Assembly (NCBI RefSeq): GCF_005886805.2
Contig: NZ_CP045429.1
Span: 4,062,501-4,126,500, forward strand
Direction: 5' to 3'
DNA from: Pseudoalteromonas rubra
Lineage (GTDB): Bacteria > Pseudomonadota > Gammaproteobacteria > Enterobacterales > Alteromonadaceae
Length of the DNA: 64,000 nt
Every line of letters starts with the position of its first letter. The stretch's first letter is position 1. The notes beneath the pieces were generated by a model. The model was not told the origin of the DNA. It was given only the letters and a program-made list of their open reading frames with translations, and ran no database searches. The translations under genes were made by a program, and so were the position numbers. This document shows positions 16,503 to 27,058 of this stretch, piece after piece.

Positions 16503-16528
16503 AAAAAAGCCGCCATATTCTGGCGGCT
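16503..16528 (-). terminator. Terminator of the M13 peptidase gene
   Basis: AGCCGCCA and TGGCGGCT form a perfect 8-bp stem with a TATTC loop. On the minus strand it is followed by six T. It begins 18 bp past the stop codon. Confidence 0.88.
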
Positions 16529-16545
16529 AAAATAGCAGTAAACAC

Positions 16546-18615
16546 TTACCAGATTTTGACCCGCTCTTGCGGTTTGAGATACATTTTGTCGCCTTCTTTA
16601 ACATCAAACGCATCATAAAATGCAGGCATATTAGGCAACACCCCAATGACACGATAGTGGCTGGGTGAATGCGAATCGGTCATCAAACGATTACGCAATT
16701 CTTCATCACGATATTGTCGACGCCAGATCTGTGCCCATCCCATAAAAAAGCGCTGCTCGCCGGTGTAACCATCAATCACAGGGGCGGGCTTGCCTTCAAG
16801 GGATAATTGGTAAGCTTTTAACGCCACACTCAGGCCGCCTAAATCCCCAATGTTTTCACCCAGCGTCAGTTCGCCGTTCACATTTGCGTCTTCAAAAGGC
16901 TGATACTGATTATATTGCTCAACCAGCTTCTGACTGCGCGCCTGGAATTGCGCCAGATCTTGTTCACTCCACCAATTGCGTAAGTTGCCATCACCGTCAT
17001 ATTTGGCCCCCTGATCGTCAAACCCATGACCGAGCTCATGGCCAATGACGGCACCAATCGCGCCATAGTTAACAGCATCGTCCGCGTCCAGGTTAAAAAA
17101 TGGGGGTTGCAAAATGGCCGCAGGGAACACAATTTCATTATTCACAGGATTATAGTAGGCATTCACCGTTTGCGGTGTCATGAACCACTCACTGCGATCA
17201 ACCGGTTTGTCGACCTTGCCCACCATGTCCTGATAGGCCCACTCATTATAACGGACATAGTTGCCCACCAGATCGTCGGCGTTGATCTCCAGGCCAGAGT
17301 AGTCACGCCATTTGTCCGGATAGCCAATTTTAGGTGTAAACTTGCTTAACTTGACCTTCGCGGCCTGCTTTGTTTCAGCACTCATCCACTCCAGCTCATC
17401 AATTGACTGGTCAAATCCTTTGATCAAATTATCGACCAGCTCTCCCATGCGGGCTTTGGCTTCTGGCGGAAAGTACTCTTTGACATAAATTTTACCCAGC
17501 AGCTCGCCCAATACGTCATTGCTGGCATTCACCGCTTTCTTCCACACAGGTGCCTGCTCTTCAAGCCCGCGCAGCGTTTTACCATAGAAGTTAAACTTCA
17601 GGTCAACCGCCGTTTTATGTAGCAGCTGTGCATAGTCGCTGGCAAAGTGGAAAGTCAGATAATCACGCCAGGCGGTTATTTCAGTGGTGCCAATCAAATC
17701 AGATAAGCCTTGCAGATAACTTGGCTGAGTCACGACCAGCTCTTTGGTCTCTAAACCAAACCCTTTCAGGTAAGCTGAGAGGTCAAAATTTGGCAGTTGT
17801 GCATTCAACGTATCAACCTGAAACTTATTATAGGTTTTATCCGCATCCCGGCTTTCAACCCGTGACCACTGAATTTCAGCTAAAGCGGTTTCAAGTGCCA
17901 TGATGTGCTTAGCCGCTTGCTGCGCACGGGGCTGATCATAACCCATAACCTGCAACAAGCGTTCGATATACTGGCTATATTCGGCGCGAATGCGTGTGAA
18001 TTTTTCCGTATCCTGAAGATAAAAATCACGATCAGGTAAACCCAAGCCTGATTGCCACAGGTATAGTGTATTCACGGTCGAGTTTTTAGCATCGTTGTTT
18101 GCATACCAGCTAAGTGGTGTGGTACCACCCTGAGATAAAGCCCGGGCAAATAATGCTGGCAACTCAGATTTATTTTGTAATGCCTGAAACGGTGCCAGGT
18201 AAGACTCCAACGGTGTTGTCCCCAACTCTTCCCGAGCCAATTCATCCGTATAACTTCGATAGAAATCACCCAGTTTAGCTTCATCCGAACCGGGCTTGGC
18301 CTGATCGTTACTCGCAGCCTGCTCCAGTGTTTTTCGCAGTGCTTTTTGTGATGCATCATACAGTTCGGTGAATGAACCATAATTCGATTTGTCTGCCGGT
18401 ATCTCTGTGCGCGCTAACCACTTGCCGTTTACGTGATAATAAAAATCATCCTGTGCTCGAACGGCACTGTCAATATTATTCAACGCGATCCCTGAGTTTA
18501 GCTTACTCTCAGCTTGAGTAACTTCTGATTGCGATTCGGTTTTCACAGGCTCGCTACAAGCTGTCAGACCTAGTGCAAGTGCAACCGCGGCAGCAGTGAC
18601 TGTTATATTCTTCAT
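16546..18615 (-). CDS. pepO: M13 family zinc metallopeptidase lipoprotein (PepO/neprilysin-like)
   Basis: 689 residues. The lipoprotein signal peptide MKNITVTAAAVALALGLTAC has an LTAC lipobox, so it is probably membrane-anchored and periplasmic. The Peptidase_M13 N-terminal domain starts near AQDDFYYHVNGKWL. The catalytic region contains NAYYNPVNNEIVFPA, the zinc motif H526-ELG-H530 and GENIGDLGG with the third zinc ligand, and ends KIW as in the family. It cleaves peptides of up to about 40 residues. The ATG at 18615 was chosen because it opens the signal peptide and has AAGGG upstream; ten further upstream codons are probably not translated. Confidence 0.93.
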   Translation of the reverse strand: MKNITVTAAAVALALGLTACSEPVKTESQSEVTQAESKLNSGIALNNIDSAVRAQDDFYYHVNGKWLARTEIPADKSNYGSFTELYDASQKALRKTLEQAASNDQAKPGSDEAKLGDFYRSYTDELAREELGTTPLESYLAPFQALQNKSELPALFARALSQGGTTPLSWYANNDAKNSTVNTLYLWQSGLGLPDRDFYLQDTEKFTRIRAEYSQYIERLLQVMGYDQPRAQQAAKHIMALETALAEIQWSRVESRDADKTYNKFQVDTLNAQLPNFDLSAYLKGFGLETKELVVTQPSYLQGLSDLIGTTEITAWRDYLTFHFASDYAQLLHKTAVDLKFNFYGKTLRGLEEQAPVWKKAVNASNDVLGELLGKIYVKEYFPPEAKARMGELVDNLIKGFDQSIDELEWMSAETKQAAKVKLSKFTPKIGYPDKWRDYSGLEINADDLVGNYVRYNEWAYQDMVGKVDKPVDRSEWFMTPQTVNAYYNPVNNEIVFPAAILQPPFFNLDADDAVNYGAIGAVIGHELGHGFDDQGAKYDGDGNLRNWWSEQDLAQFQARSQKLVEQYNQYQPFEDANVNGELTLGENIGDLGGLSVALKAYQLSLEGKPAPVIDGYTGEQRFFMGWAQIWRRQYRDEELRNRLMTDSHSPSHYRVIGVLPNMPAFYDAFDVKEGDKMYLKPQERVKIW

Positions 18616-18654
18616 CTTTATACCCTTAACATCAAATTTGCTCAACGACCGTTG

Positions 18655-19062
18655 TTACTGATCCACGCCATACTGTTGTGCCAGCGCTTCAAGGATCGCC
18701 ACATTGGCTGCTGGAAAAGCCAATTGATTGAGCTCATTCCAGTTTACCCACTGACTGGGTTGCCCTTCCAGACCCACTGCGTGTCCCGAAAAATCTTCGA
18801 CCTTATGCACTTCCAGTTTAACCTGTTTATCGCCATAGTCATGCTCAATCACGAGTAAATGTTCAGAACTATGCACATCAATACCAATTTCTTCTTTTAA
18901 CTCTCTGGCTAAAGCTTGAGTTACCGTCTCCTGCGCTTCAATCTTTCCACCCGGGAACTCCCATAGCCCACCCTGGTGCTGTTCTTTCGCGCGTTTACAT
19001 ACAAAAAACTGTGCATCCCGAATGATGACACCGACCGCTACATTCACAATTTTCTTTGTCAT
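18655..19062 (-). CDS. mutT: 8-oxo-dGTP diphosphatase MutT
   Basis: 135 residues. The Nudix box runs from about G38 to I60 (GGKIEAQETV then ALARELKEEIGI) and matches GX5EX7REUXEEXGU exactly. It hydrolyses 8-oxo-dGTP to the monophosphate and so prevents A:T to C:G transversions. Length, the N-terminal VNVAVGVIIRD strand and the GGLWEFPGGK motif agree with E. coli MutT. It lies downstream of secA, as in E. coli, but a clear terminator stands between them, so it may depend on its own promoter or on read-through. Confidence 0.93.
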   Translation of the reverse strand: MTKKIVNVAVGVIIRDAQFFVCKRAKEQHQGGLWEFPGGKIEAQETVTQALARELKEEIGIDVHSSEHLLVIEHDYGDKQVKLEVHKVEDFSGHAVGLEGQPSQWVNWNELNQLAFPAANVAILEALAQQYGVDQ

Positions 19063-19093
19063 ATCTAACTCAAATATTCTGTTTTTCTGAGAT

Positions 19094-19120
19094 AAAAAAA
19101 GCGACTCTAGGTCGCTTTTT
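19094..19120 (-). terminator. Terminator between secA and mutT
   Basis: AAAGCGAC and GTCGCTTT form an 8-bp stem with a 5-nt loop. T runs follow on both strands, so it can act in either direction. It starts 19 bp past the secA stop codon. Confidence 0.85.
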
Positions 19121-19138
19121 CATAGGGTTTCTGCAAGC

Positions 19139-21847
19139 TTATTTCAGCTTACCGCAACACTGTTTGTACTTTTTACCCGATTTACATGGGCACGGTTCGT
19201 TACGTCCAACTTTAGGCTCAGTGCGTGCAGCGACCGCAGCACCTTGTGGTGCTTCACCGCCCACAGGCTCAGACTCTTCATGCTGATACTGACGTGGAGC
19301 CTGCTCGCTACGACGATGCTGCTCTTCAACTTTCTCAACATCCTCTTCAGCACGCACCTGCACTTTGCTTAATACTCCGACCACGTCAACCTTAAGGTTT
19401 TCGAGCATTTCAGAGAACAATTCAAACGACTCGCGCTTGTATTCCTGTTTCGGGTTTTTCTGTGCATAACCACGTAAGTGGATGCCCTGACGTAAATGGT
19501 CCATTGCCGCAAGATGGTCTTTCCAGTGCTGATCCAGGCTTTGTAGCATCACAGCCTTTTCAAACTGACGCAGTACCTGTGCACCAACCATCTCTTCTTT
19601 TTGCTTATATGAGGCATCAATTTCTTCGCCGATACGCTCGCGTAAACGCTCTTCGTACAGCTTGTTGTCTTCCTCAAGCCATTGCGCAATCGGTAGCTCA
19701 ACCATAAAGTCATTCTTCAGGCGTTCTTCAAGGCCCGGAATATCCCACATTTCAGCCAGGCTCTGCGGCGGAATATACTGATCAATCGCGCTATTGATGA
19801 CATCACCCCGGATAGCTGAAATCGTTTCAGAAATATCACCTTCTTCCAGCAGCTCATTGCGTTGCTCATACACCACTCGACGCTGGTCATTGGCAACATC
19901 ATCGTACTCAAGCAGCTGTTTACGAATATCAAAGTTACGTGCTTCGACTTTGCGCTGCGCATTTTCAATCGCACGGTTAACCCAAGGATGCTCAATCGCT
20001 TCACCACGTTGCATGCCCAGTTTGCGCATCATGTTGGTCATACGCTCACCGGCAAAAATACGCATCAATGCATCGTCCATTGACAGGTAGAAACGACTTG
20101 AGCCCGCATCCCCCTGACGACCAGAACGACCACGTAGCTGGTTATCGATACGGCGAGATTCATGACGCTCAGTACCGATAATGTGCAGACCCCCCGCTTC
20201 CAGAACAGCGTCATGTCGCTTCTGCCACTGTGCCTTTATGTCGTCAATCTGCGAATCGCTTGGGTTTTCCAGCTTGGACACGTCATTCTGCCAGTTACCA
20301 CCCAGCATGATGTCCGTCCCCCGGCCAGCCATGTTGGTTGCAATCGTCACGGTACCCGGTAAACCCGCATCTGCAATGATATCAGCTTCCTGTGCGTGGA
20401 ATTTCGCATTCAGGACATTGTGCTCAATTTTTTCCTTACGCAGGAAGTGCGACAGGTATTCAGAGCTTTCGATGGAAATGGTACCAACCAGGACAGGTTG
20501 ACCACGCTTCTGACAATCGCGAATATCGGTCAGAATTGCTTCGAACTTTTCATCCTGAGTTAGATAAACCAGATCAGCACGATCATCACGGATCATTGGC
20601 TTGTTGGTTGGGATAACCACCGTATCCAATCCATAGATGGACTGGAATTCAAACGCTTCTGTATCAGCGGTACCCGTCATCCCCGCCAGTTTGTCATATA
20701 AACGGAAATAGTTCTGGAAGGTAATGGAAGCCAACGTTTGGTTTTCATTCTGGATACGCACATTCTCTTTTGCTTCCACCGCCTGGTGCAAGCCTTCAGA
20801 CCAGCGACGTCCTTCCATCGTACGACCTGTGTGTTCATCAACAATGATGACTTCATTATCTTTTACAACATAGTCGACATCTTTTTGATACAGTTTGTGT
20901 GCACGCAACGCCGCATAGACATGGCTAAGCAACGTAATGTTACCTGCTGAATACAGCGAGTCGCCTTCTTCAATCAGGCCATTTTTAACCAATAACTCTT
21001 CAACTTTAACCTGACCACGCTCGGTTAAATGTACCTGCTTGCTCTTTTCGTCTAATGTGAAATCACCATCACCTTCGACACCTTCTTCATCTTCCTTTTC
21101 CTGTAAGGTCAGTTCAGGCACGATTGTATTGATCTTAGTGTATAGCTCAGAGCTGTCTTCTGCCGGACCAGAAATAATCAAGGGTGTACGCGCTTCATCG
21201 ATCAGGATGGAGTCAACTTCATCCACAACGGCGTAGTGCAATGGGCGCTGAACGCGCTCTTCAATGCTAAACGCCATATTGTCGCGCAGATAATCAAAAC
21301 CGAATTCATTGTTGGTACCGTAGGTAATATCCGCCGCGTATGCTTCTTTTTTCTGAGCAGGCATCATACCCGGCACATTACAGCCAACTGTCAGGCCCAG
21401 AAACTCAAATAATGGACGGTTATTCTCAGCATCACGTTTGGCCAGATAGTCGTTCACAGTAATGACATGTACGCCTTTGCCCGTCAAACCATTTAAATAG
21501 GCAGGCAGTGTCGCGGTGAGTGTTTTACCTTCACCTGTACGCATTTCAGAAATTCGACCCTGGTGCAGCACGATACCACCGATCATTTGCACGTCAAAGT
21601 GACGCATGCCAAATACCCGTTTAGAGGCTTCTCGCACCGTCGCAAAGGCTTCAGGAAGCATGTCGTCCAGGTTAGCACCTTGCTCAAATCTTTGTCTGAA
21701 TTCCGCGGTTTTAGCTTGCAGTTGTTCGTCTGACAGCGCCTTGTATTGTTCTTCTAGGGCGTTTATCAGGGCGACCGTTTTTCTCAGATTTTTAATCATT
21801 CGGTCGTTGCGGCTACCAAAAATCTTGGTAAAAATTTTCGTTATCAT
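19139..21847 (-). CDS. secA: Preprotein translocase ATPase SecA
   Basis: 902 residues, the normal gammaproteobacterial length. It has Walker A MRTGEGKT near residue 102, [14 protein letters not shown] (DEAD-like motor), [23 protein letters not shown] and the arginine-finger region RGRSGRQGD. The C-terminal tail carries a zinc-binding SEC-C motif, [18 protein letters not shown], which contacts SecB and the ribosome. It drives proteins through SecYEG using ATP. Its promoter lies about 120 bp upstream. E. coli has secM before secA; here the neighbour is divergent dciA, and no secM-like stalling ORF was recognised. Confidence 0.98.
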   Translation of the reverse strand: MITKIFTKIFGSRNDRMIKNLRKTVALINALEEQYKALSDEQLQAKTAEFRQRFEQGANLDDMLPEAFATVREASKRVFGMRHFDVQMIGGIVLHQGRISEMRTGEGKTLTATLPAYLNGLTGKGVHVITVNDYLAKRDAENNRPLFEFLGLTVGCNVPGMMPAQKKEAYAADITYGTNNEFGFDYLRDNMAFSIEERVQRPLHYAVVDEVDSILIDEARTPLIISGPAEDSSELYTKINTIVPELTLQEKEDEEGVEGDGDFTLDEKSKQVHLTERGQVKVEELLVKNGLIEEGDSLYSAGNITLLSHVYAALRAHKLYQKDVDYVVKDNEVIIVDEHTGRTMEGRRWSEGLHQAVEAKENVRIQNENQTLASITFQNYFRLYDKLAGMTGTADTEAFEFQSIYGLDTVVIPTNKPMIRDDRADLVYLTQDEKFEAILTDIRDCQKRGQPVLVGTISIESSEYLSHFLRKEKIEHNVLNAKFHAQEADIIADAGLPGTVTIATNMAGRGTDIMLGGNWQNDVSKLENPSDSQIDDIKAQWQKRHDAVLEAGGLHIIGTERHESRRIDNQLRGRSGRQGDAGSSRFYLSMDDALMRIFAGERMTNMMRKLGMQRGEAIEHPWVNRAIENAQRKVEARNFDIRKQLLEYDDVANDQRRVVYEQRNELLEEGDISETISAIRGDVINSAIDQYIPPQSLAEMWDIPGLEERLKNDFMVELPIAQWLEEDNKLYEERLRERIGEEIDASYKQKEEMVGAQVLRQFEKAVMLQSLDQHWKDHLAAMDHLRQGIHLRGYAQKNPKQEYKRESFELFSEMLENLKVDVVGVLSKVQVRAEEDVEKVEEQHRRSEQAPRQYQHEESEPVGGEAPQGAAVAARTEPKVGRNEPCPCKSGKKYKQCCGKLK

Positions 21848-22268
21848 GTTTAAACCATTTCACTCATCTATTTGCGAGCACCTACTTGGGTAACGCGGTT
21901 ATCACGCTCGCTCGTCCTGTTGGCGACAAAGTCGGACCTTGCTGTGTGCCGAGTTAAATTTGTGCCCTATCATACCAGACTATGCGCGTCTGCAAACCAT
22001 CAAAAAGTAATCTGTTCCTATTTAACCATACAAGTCAGGCGAAACACACCCAAACCATCTCATGACACACCGGCAATGCCGCATTATCGGCTTCCAGAAA
22101 AAGAAAAGAGACACAGTTTTCGAGGTACTAACCCTATCTATGTGGGCTATGCCTGCGTATTTCAACCGTCACCACAAACGCATTGTGCTATCTGTAATGA
22201 CGCGCACGCGTTATACTTAAAGGGAAGTGGCCGATTGCCTGTAAGGTACACGCTAGTGAGTTATTACT
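21848..22268. other. 421-bp divergent regulatory region between secA and dciA
   Basis: It holds the secA promoter on the minus strand and probably the dciA promoter on the plus strand; TATACT near 22214 is the best -10 candidate. A five-codon reading frame (ATG AGT GAA ATG GTT TAA) ends 4 bp before the secA start. No larger coding sequence is convincing. Confidence 0.55.
21969..21996 (-). promoter_or_regulatory. secA promoter
   Basis: On the minus strand TTTGCA and TATGAT are separated by 16 bp, with an extended -10 TGG before TATGAT. The start codon is about 120 bp downstream, which leaves a leader long enough for translational control. Confidence 0.5.
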
Positions 22269-22754
22269 ATGAGTAAAAACCGATTTGATCCGAAACCCCT
22301 GGACGAGTTAGCCGGCAGCTGGTCGGATAAACTGCATGGTTATGTGCAAAAAGCACAAGGCATCGCTGAATTACAACAGCCCCTGCACAATGCGCTGGGC
22401 CCCGTGCTAAGTAAAAAATGCCGTGTTGCCAACTATCAAGATGGGACCCTATACGTTGAAGCCGCATCAGCGACCTTAGCAACCCGATTAAATTACCTGA
22501 AAATGGAGATCCTGAGCAGTTTTCGAGCAGCAGGTTTGCACGATTGTTGTCAAGTGAAAATAGGCACAAATCCCGAAGCACAACAGCGCCTGACTCAGCC
22601 TGTGAACCAGGTAAAAGCACCACAGAAAACGTATACTGGCCGGCACATGAGTGCACAAACAGCAGACGATTTAATGGCGCTTGCCGAGCTTGCTCCAGCC
22701 GGATTAAAGGAAAAATTACTGCGCCTTGCTAAACATGGCGGACAAAAAAAATGA
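22269..22754 (+). CDS. dciA: DciA/DUF721 family replicative helicase loading factor
   Basis: 161 residues. The DUF721 domain covers about 18-105, with SWSDKLHGYVQKAQGIAELQQPLHNALG, the conserved strand GTLYVEAASATLATRLNYLKMEIL, and a KIG-like end. DciA interacts with the DnaB helicase and is the ancestral loader in bacteria lacking phage-derived DnaC. The C-terminal tail is short and variable as usual. It diverges from secA, and its stop codon lies inside the terminator stem. The family is clear; the loader role comes from work on other species. Confidence 0.88.
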   Translation: MSKNRFDPKPLDELAGSWSDKLHGYVQKAQGIAELQQPLHNALGPVLSKKCRVANYQDGTLYVEAASATLATRLNYLKMEILSSFRAAGLHDCCQVKIGTNPEAQQRLTQPVNQVKAPQKTYTGRHMSAQTADDLMALAELAPAGLKEKLLRLAKHGGQKK

Positions 22755-22773
22755 CGCTAAAGAGCGTCATTTT
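22748..22773. terminator. Bidirectional terminator between dciA and lpxC
   Basis: AATGACGCT and AGCGTCATT form a 9-bp stem with an AAAG loop. A run of A precedes it and TTT follows, so it serves dciA on the plus strand and lpxC on the minus strand, which converge here. Confidence 0.88.
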
Positions 22774-22791
22774 CTTAACTTAATTTGCGAT

Positions 22792-23715
22792 TCAGGCAGT
22801 GGCTAGAGTCGAATCCACTTCCATGCCTGGTGCCGGCATGGTCACTGGCTCGTCGAATGTTGCCCATTCCCAAGCAGATTCTGTCGCCATAACCTGACGC
22901 AATAACTTGTTGTTCAGACCGTGTCCTGATTTAAAACACGTAATCTTACCTAAGATATTGTGCCCTGCCATAAACATATCACCAACACAGTCCAGGATTT
23001 TATGCTTAACAAACTCATCTTTATAGCGTAACCCGTTCGGATTCAGCACTTTGAATTCATCCAAAACTACCGCATTATCCATGCTGCCGCCTAACGCAAG
23101 GTTGTTGGCATGCATGTACTCGATGTCTTTCATAAAACCAAAAGTACGCGCTCGACTGATCTCTTCAGTAAAGCTTTGCGCTGTGATGTCCAGGCCAATA
23201 CGTTGGCGGCTGGCATTAATAGCCGGGTGATTAAACGCAATTTCAAAATCAATATGAAAGCCATCGTAAGGTTCAATTTCTGCCCACTTATCGCCGTCTT
23301 CCACGCGCACTTTTTCTTTGATACGAATAAAGCGCTTCGCCTGATTCTGCTCTGCAATCCCACCTTTTTGCAGCAAGTAAATGAAAGGTAATGCACTACC
23401 GTCCATAATTGGTACTTCTGCACTATCCAGCTCAACGATCAGGTTATCAATTCCCAATGCAGCAACAGCAGCAATAAGATGCTCCGTTGTTGACAAACGA
23501 ACACCATCTTTGTTGGTTAAACAAGTACACAATTGCGTGTCGCCCACAGCTTCAGGGGTTGTTTCAAAATCGACAACCGGGTCGAGATCTACGCGACGAA
23601 ATACGATCCCCGTATTTACGCTCGCAGGTCGGAGAGTGATCGTGACCTTTTCACCTTTGTGTAATCCTACACCTGTGGCTTTAACGACTTCAGCAATCGT
23701 TCGTTGTTTTATCAT
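22792..23715 (-). CDS. lpxC: UDP-3-O-acyl-N-acetylglucosamine deacetylase
   Basis: 307 residues beginning [21 protein letters not shown], as in E. coli LpxC. The zinc ligands are visible: the histidine in [13 protein letters not shown] and H-x3-D in [10 protein letters not shown], with the catalytic histidine in MAGHNILGK. It removes the acetyl group of UDP-3-O-acyl-GlcNAc, the committed step of lipid A synthesis, in the cytoplasm. It is the last gene of the dcw block, with its own promoter 45 bp upstream. The ATG at 23715 was chosen by alignment; the upstream in-frame extension overlaps that promoter. Confidence 0.97.
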   Translation of the reverse strand: MIKQRTIAEVVKATGVGLHKGEKVTITLRPASVNTGIVFRRVDLDPVVDFETTPEAVGDTQLCTCLTNKDGVRLSTTEHLIAAVAALGIDNLIVELDSAEVPIMDGSALPFIYLLQKGGIAEQNQAKRFIRIKEKVRVEDGDKWAEIEPYDGFHIDFEIAFNHPAINASRQRIGLDITAQSFTEEISRARTFGFMKDIEYMHANNLALGGSMDNAVVLDEFKVLNPNGLRYKDEFVKHKILDCVGDMFMAGHNILGKITCFKSGHGLNNKLLRQVMATESAWEWATFDEPVTMPAPGMEVDSTLATA

Positions 23716-23759
23716 AGGTTCGTCCGCTTCTGACTGGTTAATGAATAAATAGACCGCAA

Positions 23760-23788
23760 ATTCTATCACAGATAGAACCAGCTGCCAA
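23760..23788 (-). promoter_or_regulatory. lpxC promoter
   Basis: On the minus strand TTGGCA and TAGAAT, each one base from consensus, are separated by 17 bp. It lies in the ftsZ-lpxC gap and allows lpxC to be expressed apart from the division genes. Confidence 0.7.
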
Positions 23789-23810
23789 TCGTTTGTTTTT
23801 TAACCTGACC

Positions 23811-25025
23811 TTAGTCAGATTGTTTGCGTAAAAACGCAGGGATATCAAAGTAATCCCCTTTTTCCTTGCCACCAGCGCTATTCGAAGATGCAGGTGCACT
23901 CGTCGATTTAGGCTCAGATGGTGCAGTACTACCTTGCTCAGGCTCATTGCCTTCACTGGCTGTTTGCGTAAAACTTGGCACAAACATACTTTGTCCTTTG
24001 CCACCTTCGCTGTCAGAGCCAACCGCCTTTTTCAGGCCATTATCAACAATGCCAAATTGTGGCTTGCGCTCACCACCGAGTCCAGTAGCAACCACAGTCA
24101 CACGCAGCTCTTCGCTCATTTCAGGGTCGATAACCGCACCCACAACTACTGTTGCATTTTCAGACGCCAATGCTTTCACATGGTTCCCCACAATCTCAAA
24201 TTCTTCGATTGTGATGTCCATACCTGCGGTGATGTTAACCAAGATGCCTTTAGCGCCCGTTAAATCAACATCCTCAAGCAGTGGGCTGGAAATCGCAGCT
24301 TCAGCCGCTTCCTGTGCCCGATCTGGACCACTGGCCGCAGCGGTGCCCATCATTGCAGTACCCATCGCAGACATAACCGTACGTACGTCCGCGAAGTCCA
24401 CATTGATCAAACCTGAACGTGTAATTAGCTCAGCAATGCCCTGCACCGCGCCGTACAATACGTCATTCGCTTTAGCGAAGGCATCTAATAATGTAGTGCC
24501 TTTACCCAAAACTTTAAGTAACTTGTTGTTAGGAATTGTGATGAGTGAATCTACAATTTCTGACAACTCACCTATGCCTTGATCGGCAGCAGCCATACGC
24601 TTCTTGCCTTCCAGGTCGAAAGGACGCGTTACAACAGCGACAGTCAGGATACCGAGCTCTTTGGCAACACGTGCCACAACGGGTGCTGCGCCTGTGCCTG
24701 TTCCGCCACCCATACCGGCAGCGATAAACACCATATCGGCTCCTTCCAGGCTGGCTTTGATAGCCTCAACATCTTCTTCTGCTGCGCTGCGACCTACTTC
24801 AGGATTCGCACCGGCACCCAGACCTTGTGTGATCTGAGTCCCCAGCTGCACAGTCACATCGGCTGACGACTTACGCAGTGCCTGCGCATCCGTGTTCGCC
24901 ACAATGAAGCGAACGCCTTCAATTTCCTGCTTTACCATGTGTTCTACGGCATTACCGCCGCCGCCACCAACGCCGATGACTTTAATAACGGCTTCTTCGC
25001 CGTGTTGTTCCATAATATCAAACAT
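23811..25025 (-). CDS. ftsZ: Cell division protein FtsZ (tubulin-like GTPase)
   Basis: 404 residues beginning [30 protein letters not shown]. The tubulin signature [10 protein letters not shown] binds GTP phosphates, and the T7 loop carries [12 protein letters not shown] low-complexity linker rich in S, P, E and T follows after about residue 320. The conserved C-terminal peptide [16 protein letters not shown] binds FtsA, ZipA and SlmA. It polymerises into the Z ring. The ATG at 25025 has GGAG upstream and lies 20 bp after ftsA. slmA, whose product blocks Z rings over the nucleoid, is also in this window. Confidence 0.98.
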   Translation of the reverse strand: MFDIMEQHGEEAVIKVIGVGGGGGNAVEHMVKQEIEGVRFIVANTDAQALRKSSADVTVQLGTQITQGLGAGANPEVGRSAAEEDVEAIKASLEGADMVFIAAGMGGGTGTGAAPVVARVAKELGILTVAVVTRPFDLEGKKRMAAADQGIGELSEIVDSLITIPNNKLLKVLGKGTTLLDAFAKANDVLYGAVQGIAELITRSGLINVDFADVRTVMSAMGTAMMGTAAASGPDRAQEAAEAAISSPLLEDVDLTGAKGILVNITAGMDITIEEFEIVGNHVKALASENATVVVGAVIDPEMSEELRVTVVATGLGGERKPQFGIVDNGLKKAVGSDSEGGKGQSMFVPSFTQTASEGNEPEQGSTAPSEPKSTSAPASSNSAGGKEKGDYFDIPAFLRKQSD

Positions 25026-25045
25026 CTTCACTCTCCGACTTGAGC

Positions 25046-26281
25046 TTAAAACTCGCCTTGGAACCACTTAGTGATCCGGTTCCACCAACCATCTTCGGCA
25101 TCCGCTTTTGTCCTGTGTGCATTCTTGACTTGCAGCGTACGGCCGTATTGTAACAAACCTACCGCTGTTGCGTATGCCGGATCATCAACATAATCGGTTA
25201 ACCCTGTTATCCCTACAGGCTTACCAACACGAACGGGCATCTGGAAGATATCTTCTGCCACTTCCAATGCACCTTTCATTTTTGCACTGCCGCCGGTCAG
25301 TACGATCCCTGCGGCAATCTGATCTTCAAATCCAGAACGTCGGATCTCTTCAAGCACCAGCTCAAACAGCTCTCGAAATCTGGGCTCGACGACCTCAGAT
25401 AAGGTATGCCGAGACATAATTCGCGCAGGTCGCCCCCCTACGCTGGGTACTTCAATCGTTTCTTCGTTGCTGGCCATCTGGCTACTGGCATAGGCATATT
25501 GTACCTTCAGCGATTCCGCGTGAGAAATAGGGGTGCGGAAAATTTTTGCAATGTCTCCAGTCACCTGGTTACCAGCGACCGGGATCACGGCAGTATGACG
25601 CAGTGCGCCATTAACATAGATAGCAATGTCCATGGTACCACCACCAATATCCACCACTGCCACGCCCAGCTCTTTCTCATCTTCAGTAAGTACAGAGTAG
25701 CAGGATGCCAGTGCCGTAAAGGTCAGCTGGTCGACTTGTAAACCACAACGCTCGACGCATTTCTCGATGTTTTTTGCCATGTCATTTGAGCAGGTAATGA
25801 TGTGCGCCTTAGCTTCCATTCTCACTCCACTCATACCCAGTGGGTTTTTAATGCCTTCTTGCATGTCCACACTGTATTCCTGAGGCAGTGAGTGCAACAT
25901 CTTACGTTCAGCTGACATAGGCACTGAACGTGCAATGTGGATCACATTGGCAATGTCGTCATCGGTAATTTCCGCGTTATTGTTAATCGCAACCACACCA
26001 CTTTCGTTCTGGCACTGAATGTGTTTACCCGAAATCCCCAAATATACTGAACTAATTCGACAATCAGCCATCAACTCGGCTTCATCAACGGCCCGCTTGA
26101 TGGAGTCAGACACCAGGTTCAAGTCATTCACGCCACCCTTATCCATGCCATGGGCAACCTGATTCCCGACACCTACAATACTCAACTGGTTGTCTGCGGT
26201 GATCTCCCCAACCGTTGCGACCACCTTGGAGGTGCCCACATCCAGTCCAATCACTAAGTTTCTCTCTGCCGACTTGGTCAT
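25046..26281 (-). CDS. ftsA: Cell division protein FtsA (actin-like ATPase)
   Basis: 411 residues. [19 protein letters not shown] is the phosphate-1 loop, [14 protein letters not shown] the phosphate-2 loop and [16 protein letters not shown] the adenosine motif. The 1C domain specific to FtsA lies between them. The C-terminal amphipathic helix [13 protein letters not shown] anchors the protein to the membrane. It tethers FtsZ filaments and recruits later division proteins. Its ATG overlaps the ftsQ stop by 4 bp. Confidence 0.98.
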   Translation of the reverse strand: MTKSAERNLVIGLDVGTSKVVATVGEITADNQLSIVGVGNQVAHGMDKGGVNDLNLVSDSIKRAVDEAELMADCRISSVYLGISGKHIQCQNESGVVAINNNAEITDDDIANVIHIARSVPMSAERKMLHSLPQEYSVDMQEGIKNPLGMSGVRMEAKAHIITCSNDMAKNIEKCVERCGLQVDQLTFTALASCYSVLTEDEKELGVAVVDIGGGTMDIAIYVNGALRHTAVIPVAGNQVTGDIAKIFRTPISHAESLKVQYAYASSQMASNEETIEVPSVGGRPARIMSRHTLSEVVEPRFRELFELVLEEIRRSGFEDQIAAGIVLTGGSAKMKGALEVAEDIFQMPVRVGKPVGITGLTDYVDDPAYATAVGLLQYGRTLQVKNAHRTKADAEDGWWNRITKWFQGEF

Positions 26282-27057
26282 GCTTTACTCTTATCTTTAT
26301 TGTCTTCGTTCTGGCTGAACTTCCAGCTAACCGCCAGTCCCGTATCATACCTCAGGTCAATCACATCGACCTGAGCTCCCTCAGGCTTTTCCAGCCTCGG
26401 ATAAACATCTATAAATCGTTGCACACGCTGTGCTTTGTCTTCCCGACCGAGGTTAAGCCGTATGCCATTATCCAACCATAGCTGCCAGGCAAAACGCTCA
26501 GAGAGTGCCAGGCTGACCAAATTAAACTGATTGACAGCCAGCATTTCTTTTAATTGTAAAAACGTCTGCCAGGCTTCCACTTCACTGCCTTCCGGACCAT
26601 ACAGCTCGGGCAAAGTCTCTGGCAGTCGTGTGCTGTTAGCCTGAAATACGCCACCAGCATGATTTAATAACAGGTCACTGTTCCAATACGCTACTGGTTG
26701 ATGCTCCACTACATATACCTGCAAAGCATCTGGCCACTGCTTCCTGACTGAGACAGTGGCTACCCAAGGTAACGCTTGCACAGCATCGTGTACCGCCTTG
26801 ACATCCAGTTCAAAAAAACTCGACAGATCCGTTTTGCGAATCGCCAGGACGATGTCATTTTCGGCTGTGTAATAGGGCTGACCAAGCACCGTCAGCGTCT
26901 TAATTTGAGTGTCTCTGTGCTGAGTCAACCAGTCTCGGATCCACAACCCACTTTGCATCAGACCAATAAGCACTATCAGGAAAAAGCCGACACCAAACAG
27001 CAAAGACCAGTTGATGCTTTGCCTTAACGCGACGATTTTTCCCAAAAGAGCACGCAT
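26278..27057 (-). CDS. ftsQ: Cell division protein FtsQ
   Basis: 259 residues, bitopic. A short basic cytoplasmic N-terminus precedes a helix near residues 17-37 (LLFGVGFFLIVLIGLMQSG). The POTRA domain follows (IKTLTVLGQPYYTAENDIV), with ALPWVATVSVRKQWPDALQVYVVEHQPVAYW, the most conserved FtsQ stretch. It connects FtsL/FtsB to the early divisome in the periplasm. It starts 1 bp after ddl and overlaps ftsA. Confidence 0.96.
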   Translation of the reverse strand: MRALLGKIVALRQSINWSLLFGVGFFLIVLIGLMQSGLWIRDWLTQHRDTQIKTLTVLGQPYYTAENDIVLAIRKTDLSSFFELDVKAVHDAVQALPWVATVSVRKQWPDALQVYVVEHQPVAYWNSDLLLNHAGGVFQANSTRLPETLPELYGPEGSEVEAWQTFLQLKEMLAVNQFNLVSLALSERFAWQLWLDNGIRLNLGREDKAQRVQRFIDVYPRLEKPEGAQVDVIDLRYDTGLAVSWKFSQNEDNKDKSKA

Positions 27058-27058
27058 A

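Noticed and set aside
23866-24582. 238-codon plus-strand frame antisense to ftsZ
   Set aside because: This is a shadow of the FtsZ coding sequence caused by its codon bias.
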